From the NCBI GenBank assembly GCA_025463515.1, contig JAODAQ010000037.1, positions 1 through 64,000 on the forward strand: 64,000 nt of DNA. Direction: 5' to 3'. The DNA is from Rhodoglobus sp. Lineage in GTDB: Bacteria; Actinomycetota; Actinomycetes; Actinomycetales; Microbacteriaceae. A program made the translations under genes and the position numbers. Of this stretch, positions 8,665 to 15,728 are shown piece by piece. The notes beneath the pieces are model-generated. The model was given only the letters and a program-made list of their open reading frames with translations, did no database searches and was not told the DNA's origin. Positions within the stretch are counted from its first letter, which is position 1; each line of letters opens with the position of its first letter.

Positions 8665-9485
8665 GCCGGTTCTCGCTCAACCAGGCGTCGATCAAGTACG
8701 CCACCGTGCCGGAGGCGATCGCGGCGACCGTCGGCTCGGGCATCCCGGCGATCGGGCTGTGGCGCGAGCCGGTCGGGGAGTTCGGGCTCGAGGCGAGCGC
8801 CGCCGCGGTCCGCGACGCCGGGCTCCGGGTGTCGAGCCTGTGCCGCGCAGGGTTCTTCACGGTGCCCGAGGGACCCGCGCGGCGGGCATCTCTCGACGAC
8901 AACCGCCGCGCGATCGAGGAGACGGCGGCGCTCGGCGCGCCCACCCTCGTGCTCGTCGCCGGCGGGCTGCCGGAGGGCTCCCGCGACCTCGTCGGCGCTC
9001 GCGAGCGCGTGCGGGACGCGATCGGCGAGCTCGAGCCGCACGCCCTCGCCGCCGGTGTCAGCCTCGCGATCGAGGCGCTGCACCCGATGTACGTGACCGA
9101 CCGCGCCGTCGTCTCGACGCTCGGGCAGGCGCTCGACCTCGCCGAGCAGTTCGACGCGCGAGCGGTAGGAGTCGTAGTCGATACCTTCCACGTGTTCTGG
9201 GACCCGGCAGTGCTTCCGACCATCGCCCGCGCCGCGGGACGCATCGCGAGCTACCAGGTCTGCGACTGGAACATGCCGATCGCGGCCGACCCGCTGCTCA
9301 GCCGTGGATACCCGGGCGACGGGTTCATCGACTTCGAGTCGATCACCCGCGCGGTCGTCGACGCCGGGTACGAGGGCGACATCGAGTGCGAGATCTTCAA
9401 CCAGGAGATCTGGGACACGGACTACGCCACGGTCGCCGCGACCACCATGGCGCGCTACCGGGAGCGTATCGAGCCGCATCTCTGA
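8661..9485 (+). CDS. Sugar phosphate isomerase/epimerase (xylose-isomerase-like TIM barrel)
   Basis: MSRFSLNQASIKYATVPEAIAATVGSGIPAIGLWREPV...VVVDTFHVFWDP...GDGFIDFESI. Confidence 0.85.
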   Translation: MSRFSLNQASIKYATVPEAIAATVGSGIPAIGLWREPVGEFGLEASAAAVRDAGLRVSSLCRAGFFTVPEGPARRASLDDNRRAIEETAALGAPTLVLVAGGLPEGSRDLVGARERVRDAIGELEPHALAAGVSLAIEALHPMYVTDRAVVSTLGQALDLAEQFDARAVGVVVDTFHVFWDPAVLPTIARAAGRIASYQVCDWNMPIAADPLLSRGYPGDGFIDFESITRAVVDAGYEGDIECEIFNQEIWDTDYATVAATTMARYRERIEPHL

Positions 9486-9525
9486 GTAGTACGCGCGGAC
9501 CGGGCTGCAGTGCCAGCATCGGACC

Positions 9526-9975
9526 ATGGACATCCTCACGATCGCGAGCGTCTTCCTCGCCGGCCTGCTCGCGGGCGAAGAGCTCATCGTGCGCTACGGC
9601 GTGCACCCCGCGCTGGTCGCGCTCGACGACACCACGCAGATCCGGGCGCGCCAGTCGCTGATCTACAAGCTGCGCGTGCTCGTGCCGGTGATCTTCTTCG
9701 CGGCGCTCGGCACGGCGGTGGCGGCCCTCGTCGTGGGCGGAACGGATGCCGGCTTCGCCTTCCGCGTCGCGTCGGTGATCGCCCTCGTGGCCTGGTTGGG
9801 CACGACGTTCGGCGGAACGGTGATCATCAACTCGGCGGTCATCGAATGGGATGCTGCGGCTCCCCCGGCCGACTGGCGCGCCATGATCGTGCGGTGGGGG
9901 CGGGTCGACGTGGTGCGCTCGGCCGCGGCCATCCTCGCGTTCGCGGCGGTGGCAGTCGCCGCGGTCCTCGCCTAG
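9526..9975 (+). CDS. DUF1772-like membrane protein
   Basis: 149 aa, four TM segments; FLAGLLAGEELIVRYGVHPAL, GGTVIINSAVIEWD. Confidence 0.6.
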   Translation: MDILTIASVFLAGLLAGEELIVRYGVHPALVALDDTTQIRARQSLIYKLRVLVPVIFFAALGTAVAALVVGGTDAGFAFRVASVIALVAWLGTTFGGTVIINSAVIEWDAAAPPADWRAMIVRWGRVDVVRSAAAILAFAAVAVAAVLA

Positions 9976-10613
9976 CGGCGCCTCTTCGTCGCCGAGAGGG
10001 CGGCCCCGATGGACTCCACCGGCATCGCCGTGACGGGCAGTGCCGGTTCATCCGTCGCCCGTAGTCCGTCGAGGAGCAGCCACAGGTAGCGGCGCCAGAG
10101 GTCGGGCGAGGTGACCGCGGCCATGTCGAAGACGGGGACGAGCATGCTGAGGATTACGCCCGCATCAGTGGGGTCGGCGTCAGCCCGGATGACCCCCGCG
10201 GCCTTCGCCCGGGCGAACAGGGTGGTCACGGAGTCCACGAGCTGCTGCCGCACGAGCACCTCGTGCGAGGCCCGGGGGATCGCGAGGCTCTCGTGCAGCC
10301 CGCGGTTGACCGCCGCCCGGCCCATGATGGTCTCGAAGAACGTCGTGATGCCGAGCCAGGGATCGTCGATCGCGAGCGCGTCGAGGGCGTCCTGCGTCAT
10401 CGACTCCGACGCCTGGCCCAGCACCTCGGCCGCGATCTCCTGCTTGTTCGCGAAGTGCCGGTACGCCGTGCCGGTGCCGACGCCCGCGTGCTTCGCGATG
10501 TCGTCGAGGGTCGCGTCGAGGCCCTGCTCCGCGAACACCACCTTGGCGGAGGCGAGGAGCAGGGCCCGGTTGCGCGCGACGTCCTTGCGGACGGGCTTGG
10601 CGTCTGGACTCAT
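9972..10613 (-). CDS. TetR family transcriptional regulator
   Basis: LDATLDDIAKHAGVGTGTAYRHFANKQEI HTH; ATGA overlap with the MFS gene. Confidence 0.92.
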   Translation of the reverse strand: MSPDAKPVRKDVARNRALLLASAKVVFAEQGLDATLDDIAKHAGVGTGTAYRHFANKQEIAAEVLGQASESMTQDALDALAIDDPWLGITTFFETIMGRAAVNRGLHESLAIPRASHEVLVRQQLVDSVTTLFARAKAAGVIRADADPTDAGVILSMLVPVFDMAAVTSPDLWRRYLWLLLDGLRATDEPALPVTAMPVESIGAALSATKRRR

Positions 10614-12088
10614 AGGTCGATTATCGCTGCCTCCGGCTCGGGCTGCGGGTCGCGGAGGCCGGCGGGCACTCCCGAGCGGGAGAGGGCCGCGACCACGATG
10701 GCTCCGGCAAAGAACAGTCCGGCGGCCCACCAGTAGCCGATGACGTAGCTGTGCACGGCGGCATCGGCGACCACGGCCGGGGTGACGGCCTTGCCCACGA
10801 GGAATGCCGTGGCGGCAGTCGTCGCGATGGTGTTGAGCGCCGCGACCGAGATCGACCCGCCCACCTGCTGCGTCGTGTTGACGAGGGCGGATGCCACTCC
10901 CGCATCCTCGGGCTTCACGCCGAGTGTGGAGTTGCTGGTGCTCGGCGGGAACGCGAGCCCGTTGCCGAGGCCGAGGAGCACGAGGGTCGGCAGCAGGTAG
11001 AGCGCGTAGTTGTCGTCGACCCCGATGCGGGTCATGAGCAGCACGGAGATGCCGCTGATGGCGAGCCCCACGGGAACGATCAGCCGCGGGCCGAACCGGC
11101 GGCTCAGGCGCGGGCCGATCACCACCGCGGTCGCGATCAGCGTGAGGGGCAGCGGCAGGAACGCGATGCCGCTCTGGAGGGCCGTGTATCCGAGGACGCC
11201 CTGCACGTAGTACACGGTGAAGAACACGACGGCGAACATGCCCGCGGCCGCGAAGAACATGCCGAGCAGGCCGGCGCCGCGACCGCGGTCGAGCACGACC
11301 CGCAACGGGAGCAGCGGGTTGGCGATCCGGGCCTGCATCACGACGAAGACGGCGAGGAGGACGACGCCACCGGCGAGGAAGCCGAACGTGAGGGGCGAGT
11401 CCCAGCCGTCCTCGGCCGCGTTCGAGATGCCGAACACGATGCCGAACAGCGCCGCCGAGACGAGCACGGCACCGGGGACGTCGATGCGGGATGTCGCGCG
11501 CACCTGGTGAGAGCTGCGCAGGAAGATGAACGCGCCGGCGACCGCCACGAGCGCGAAGATCACGTTGATGTACATGGTCCACCGCCAGGACAGGTACTCG
11601 GTGAGCACTCCGCCGAGCAGCAGGCCGATCGCCGAGCCGCCGATGCCGATCGACGCGTAGATGCCGAACGCGCGGGCGCGCTCGCGGCCGCCGGAGAAGG
11701 TCGTGGTGAGCAGCGACAGGGCCGCCGGGGCCAGGAGGGCCGCGAACGCTCCCTGCACGGCGCGGCTTGCCACGAGCATCCCGAAGCTGTCTGCGGCCCC
11801 GCCCACGCCCGAGGCGATCGCGAACCCGATCAGGCCGATGATGAAGACGTTCTTGCGGCCGAAGCGGTCGGCGAGCCGTCCGCTCAGCAGGAGAAGGCTG
11901 CCGAAGGCGAGCGTGTACGCCGTGATGATCCAGGTGCGGCTGCCGTCGGTGAAGTCGAGCTCGGACTGCACCGACGGCAGCGCGACGTTCATCACGGTGC
12001 TGTCGAGGGCGACCATGAGCTGTGCGATCGCGATCGTGGCGAGGATCCACCAGCGCCGTGGCGGCGCCGCCGTTTCGGTGTTTGCCAT
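10610..12088 (-). CDS. MFS multidrug efflux transporter (DHA2/EmrB-QacA type)
   Basis: IAQLMVALDSTVMNVALPSVQ, SGRLADRFGRKNVFIIGL; 14-TM-type hydrophobicity. Confidence 0.92.
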   Translation of the reverse strand: MANTETAAPPRRWWILATIAIAQLMVALDSTVMNVALPSVQSELDFTDGSRTWIITAYTLAFGSLLLLSGRLADRFGRKNVFIIGLIGFAIASGVGGAADSFGMLVASRAVQGAFAALLAPAALSLLTTTFSGGRERARAFGIYASIGIGGSAIGLLLGGVLTEYLSWRWTMYINVIFALVAVAGAFIFLRSSHQVRATSRIDVPGAVLVSAALFGIVFGISNAAEDGWDSPLTFGFLAGGVVLLAVFVVMQARIANPLLPLRVVLDRGRGAGLLGMFFAAAGMFAVVFFTVYYVQGVLGYTALQSGIAFLPLPLTLIATAVVIGPRLSRRFGPRLIVPVGLAISGISVLLMTRIGVDDNYALYLLPTLVLLGLGNGLAFPPSTSNSTLGVKPEDAGVASALVNTTQQVGGSISVAALNTIATTAATAFLVGKAVTPAVVADAAVHSYVIGYWWAAGLFFAGAIVVAALSRSGVPAGLRDPQPEPEAAIIDL

Positions 12089-12113
12089 GCTGTACTCCCT
12101 GTGTGAAGATTGC

Positions 12114-12165
12114 GGAGATACCTTCTCCGTTTCACACGGTAGCACAATATGGAGACGCCGTCTCC
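12114..12165. promoter_or_regulatory. Two palindromic operator-like boxes upstream of the MFS-tetR operon
   Basis: GGAGATACCTTCTCC (12114-12128) and GGAGACGCCGTCTCC (12151-12165). Confidence 0.7.
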
Positions 12166-12175
12166 GTTTCCCTCC

Positions 12176-12952
12176 CTACTCGTACAGGTGCTGGTGCGAG
12201 TCGTCGAACTCGATGCGGTCTGCCGTGCATCCCACGAGGCCGAGGGTCACGCGGAGCAGCTGCGGCGGCAGCTCGGGCCCGGGCGGGGGTGTCGGGGCCA
12301 GCAGGCTGATCCCTCCGCCGCCGAGCAGGCTGCCCGTGACCGAGTCGACGTAGACGACGGCATTGCCCGTGAGCCGCATCTGCGTCGAGGTCGACACGAG
12401 CGACGGGCTCGTCGAGTTGCGCACGTCGAGCACGAAGTCGTCGATCACGAACTGGTCGGCCTCGATCTTGAAGACTGTCGCGCGCGAGCCGTCCGCGAGG
12501 GGAACCGTCACGAGCGAGAGCGACTTCAGCCCGTTGATCGCCAGCGACGAGCCGCCCAACTGCGCGGCAGGCAGGGTCATGACGGGCGCGTTCGGATCCT
12601 CTACCGGCTGGATGAGCGGGGCGCCGAGGCCCGAGTCGGTCTCGTCGCCCTGCCCGAGGAGGTTGCCGAGCGTGTCGCCGAGGTCGGTGAGCGGGTCCGA
12701 CGGGCCGGCCGGGTCGTCCGGGGTGGCGGGCGCGCACGACATCAGCAGCGGGATGCACAGGCTTTCCTCCGCCTGGGCGCTCGTGGCCCCCACCGCGGTG
12801 AGCGCGAGGCTGAGCACCGTCACAGCGGCGACGCTCTTGCGGGTCTTGCGCTTGCCGGTTACGACCGGCTCGGCACTAAAGGGAGTGCCCGCTTCTTCGG
12901 CGCCGCCGGGGGCTCCTCGATCGCGGCGACCTCCGCCTTCTTGGGCATCCAC
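12176..12952 (-). CDS. Secreted protein linked to DUF6230/DUF6114 genes (start uncertain)
   Basis: Hydrophobic signal-like segment KSVAAVTVLSLALTAVGATSAQAEE; no clear ATG after the DUF6114 stop, so a GTG inside the upstream gene is proposed. Confidence 0.55.
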   Translation of the reverse strand: MDAQEGGGRRDRGAPGGAEEAGTPFSAEPVVTGKRKTRKSVAAVTVLSLALTAVGATSAQAEESLCIPLLMSCAPATPDDPAGPSDPLTDLGDTLGNLLGQGDETDSGLGAPLIQPVEDPNAPVMTLPAAQLGGSSLAINGLKSLSLVTVPLADGSRATVFKIEADQFVIDDFVLDVRNSTSPSLVSTSTQMRLTGNAVVYVDSVTGSLLGGGGISLLAPTPPPGPELPPQLLRVTLGLVGCTADRIEFDDSHQHLYE

Positions 12953-13311
12953 GCGACGACGAGCACTCCGCCGACCGCGCCGAGCAGCATCCCGACGAAG
13001 AATCCGCCCAGGTTCACGCCGATGATCGAGTACACGGCCAGCACGAGCGCCAGCACTCCGTAGAAGATCCGATGGGCGGGCATGAGCACCGCGAGGACGC
13101 CGAGCAGCACCATCCCGACCGGGATGACCGTCGCCTGGAACCCCTCGATACCCAGCTGGACATGGATGTTGCCGATGTCGAGCTGCCCCGAGAAGAACAT
13201 CTCGATGCCGGCGAGGATGACGAGCAGCCCGCCCACGAAGGGGCGCTGCCGGGCCCACGCGCCGAAGGCGGACTGACGGATGCTGGCGATGGCCTTCCTC
13301 ATCAGAAGCAC
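12859..13311 (-). CDS. DUF6114 membrane protein
   Basis: RPFVGGLLVILAGIEMFFSGQLDIGNIHVQLGIEGFQATVIPVGMVLLGVLAVLMPAHRIFYGV. Confidence 0.8.
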   Translation of the reverse strand: MLLMRKAIASIRQSAFGAWARQRPFVGGLLVILAGIEMFFSGQLDIGNIHVQLGIEGFQATVIPVGMVLLGVLAVLMPAHRIFYGVLALVLAVYSIIGVNLGGFFVGMLLGAVGGVLVVAWMPKKAEVAAIEEPPAAPKKRALPLVPSRS

Positions 13312-13901
13312 GTCTTCGTGCCGTCGGTCAGCTCGACGTGCATGCCGTTGAGTGTGAAGACCGAGGCCTGAGTGCTCCAGGCCGTCTGCTGCAGGCCCGC
13401 GATGGAGATCGTGTCGGAGTCCTGAGCGAACGTGCCGGCCTCGCCCTTCGCGGCGGTGTTCACCGTCGAGGCATCCACGCCGATGCGGATATTGCCGAAG
13501 GTCGAGTCGCCCTTGAGGTCGGTCATGCCGATCTGCAGGTCGGTCGCGGTCGCGGGGTTGCCGCCGCCGCCCGCCGTGATCATGAGCCCGACGGTGCCCA
13601 TCGGGGTCTCGGTGACGACCGACTGGCAGAGGTCGGAGAGGCTCGCGGAGCCGATGTTCGCGATCGCGACCTGGTGCGGGTTGCCCGCCGTGTCGTTCGC
13701 GACGCCCGCATACTGCGAGAAGCCCGTGCCCTCGAGCTGCGAGGCGCTGATCTGGAACTGGCTGCCGGAGATGGCGAACGAGACCGGCACGGCGCCCTGG
13801 GCGACGCCGCCGAGAAGCACTGTGGAGACGAGCGCGACGGGTACCGCGGCGATGACAATGCGTCCTGCGTGACTGCCTGTGAATTTCTTGAAACTCGGCA
13901 T
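13302..13901 (-). CDS. DUF6230 secreted protein
   Basis: MPSFKKFTGSHAGRIVIAAVPVALVSTVLLGGVAQGAVPVSFAISGSQFQISASQLEGTGF. Confidence 0.8.
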   Translation of the reverse strand: MPSFKKFTGSHAGRIVIAAVPVALVSTVLLGGVAQGAVPVSFAISGSQFQISASQLEGTGFSQYAGVANDTAGNPHQVAIANIGSASLSDLCQSVVTETPMGTVGLMITAGGGGNPATATDLQIGMTDLKGDSTFGNIRIGVDASTVNTAAKGEAGTFAQDSDTISIAGLQQTAWSTQASVFTLNGMHVELTDGTKTCF

Positions 13902-14024
13902 TCTGATCCTCCTTGATCGGGCGGGTGCGACCGCTATTGACAACGGTCCCAATAGGAGGGACTGGGATACGGGTGAGTTATGACGCCGTTTTGCGAACTT
14001 TTTTTGGCGTGCTTAGGTGGTCGC

Positions 14025-14609
14025 ATGGAGGTCGCCCGCAGGACCAGGCTGAGCCCCGATGAGCGCCGTGCACAGCTCATCGCGCTCGGCGTCGGCGCGC
14101 TCGCATCCGGACCGCTCGAATCGCTCACCATCGAGAGCCTCGCGGCGGCGGCGGGCGTCTCGCGCGGGCTCGTGATCCACTACTTCGACACGAAGGACGG
14201 CCTGCACCGCGAGGTCGTCCGCACCGCCTGCGACGCCATGCTGCACGCCACCCAGCCGGACGACGAGCTCGAGCCCCTCGACCGGCTGCACGACACGCTC
14301 ACCCGCCTGGTGCGGTTCGTGCGCGACCACCGGCTCACCTTCCACTCCCTCGTGCGCGGCGCAGCCAGTGGCGACCCCGAGGTGCGCGAGCTCGTAGAGG
14401 AGACGCGGGCAGTGCAGACCGGATGGCTCGTTCGCGCGTTCCTCGAACTCGGCACGCCCGACTCCGAGCGGCTCCGCATCGCGCTGCGCTCGTGGGTGGC
14501 GTTCGCCGAGCAGACGCTCGTCGACGGGGCGCTGCATTCGGAGCTCTCGTCCGACGAGCTCGTGCTGTTCCTCGACCGCACTGCGAAAGCGGTCGTGGCC
14601 GCGGTCTAG
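14025..14609 (+). CDS. TetR family transcriptional regulator
   Basis: LESLTIESLAAAAGVSRGLVIHYFDTKDGL HTH. Confidence 0.9.
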   Translation: MEVARRTRLSPDERRAQLIALGVGALASGPLESLTIESLAAAAGVSRGLVIHYFDTKDGLHREVVRTACDAMLHATQPDDELEPLDRLHDTLTRLVRFVRDHRLTFHSLVRGAASGDPEVRELVEETRAVQTGWLVRAFLELGTPDSERLRIALRSWVAFAEQTLVDGALHSELSSDELVLFLDRTAKAVVAAV

Positions 14610-15064
14610 CTGAGGGCCTTCCAGTCGACTTCGACCCCGGCAGCCTCGAGCTCTCGGAGCAACTCCGACTTCCAAGCGCCATTGGCGTCGAACTTCGTGT
14701 ACAGCACGCCGTCGAAGTCAGTGGGCAGGGTGACGCCGTCAACGTACAGCGCACACACCCGGCTCCTGCCGAGCTTGCCGGTGAACCAGCCGAGTTCCAT
14801 GATTACGTTCTGTCTTGCGCGAGCCTCGCTGGCGCCGCCACTGAGCTGTACCTCGTCATCACCCGTGAGCAGGACCACAGCGTAGGAGACGTCGGAATAC
14901 CGCTCCAGTTTCTCGATGATCACCATGCCCTGGTTGGGCTGCTCGTGAAGGATGATCACTCGCTCATGGACAACGCTGCGCTCCAAAAATCGTGCGACAG
15001 TCTCTTTCACGCCCGAATTCCTACCGTGCACGAGAAATATTCCGTTGCTAGCCACCTCAACCAA
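14606..15064 (-). CDS. Stand-alone TIR-like nucleotide-binding protein (PF10137/Cap12-type)
   Basis: GIFLVHGRNSGVKETVARFLER...YSDVSYAVVLLTGDDE...ARARQNVIMELGWFTGKLGRSRVCALYVDGVTLPTDFDGVLYTKFD; TTG start inferred. Confidence 0.8.
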   Translation of the reverse strand: MVEVASNGIFLVHGRNSGVKETVARFLERSVVHERVIILHEQPNQGMVIIEKLERYSDVSYAVVLLTGDDEVQLSGGASEARARQNVIMELGWFTGKLGRSRVCALYVDGVTLPTDFDGVLYTKFDANGAWKSELLRELEAAGVEVDWKALS

Positions 15065-15677
15065 CCCTTGCCTCGTCTCCGCCGATCAGCCGCGACCTCA
15101 CCTGCGCCACCAGCTCCTCGAGCGGCGATGTACCGTCCAGTATCAGATCAGCATGGCGCATTGACGGATTCACGTACTGGTGGTGCATCGGCAAGACGGA
15201 CGCCGCCCAATGCCTACGCACCCAGGCCTCGTCGCGGCCTCGCTCACGAATATCTCGATCGAGCCGCCTCTCGAGACGTGTTCGATCATCGACGTCGAGA
15301 AAGACCCGGAGGCGGCTCGCGTCCCGAACGAGGTCGAGATGCAGTGCCAGATTGCCTTCCAGGACGAGAAGTGGTGCGACGGCGACCGCGTAGTAGCCCG
15401 ACCTCACCTGCTGAGTGAAGTCATAGGTCGGCACTCTGATCGACTCCTGGCTCTCTGCCGACACAAGAGCATAATTCAGCTCCGTGACATCGATGGCCTC
15501 GGGCGAGTCGAAGTTGATGTGCCGCCGCGATTCCCGATCCATGTGCTGGTTGTCGTTGAAGAACTGGTCCAAGGACAATACGAACGCTGTCGGAGCGAGC
15601 GTCTCCTCCAGGCGCCTCGCCAAGGAGGATTTTCCCGAGCAGGAACCACCCGCAACTGCGACGATATCGATGGGCAC
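15057..15677 (-). CDS. Uridine-kinase-like P-loop kinase
   Basis: MPIDIVAVAGGSCSGKSSLARRLEE Walker A; FNDNQHMDRESRRHINFDSPEAIDVTEL; overlaps TIR gene by 8 bp; GTG start. Confidence 0.8.
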   Translation of the reverse strand: MPIDIVAVAGGSCSGKSSLARRLEETLAPTAFVLSLDQFFNDNQHMDRESRRHINFDSPEAIDVTELNYALVSAESQESIRVPTYDFTQQVRSGYYAVAVAPLLVLEGNLALHLDLVRDASRLRVFLDVDDRTRLERRLDRDIRERGRDEAWVRRHWAASVLPMHHQYVNPSMRHADLILDGTSPLEELVAQVRSRLIGGDEARVG

Positions 15678-15728
15678 GCGTGCACAATAGCAAGGAAGAC
15701 TCGCCAACGATTGCTTGAGGAGAACATC

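Noticed and set aside
10751-12106. 451-aa plus-strand ORF opposite the MFS gene
   Set aside because: D/E/G/R/H-rich antisense shadow; the MFS on the minus strand has clear transporter motifs.
15180-15728. Upstream extension of the STAND ORF
   Set aside because: Lies antisense to the uridine-kinase-like gene; GTG at 15729 has a GAGGAG Shine-Dalgarno and starts a sensible protein.
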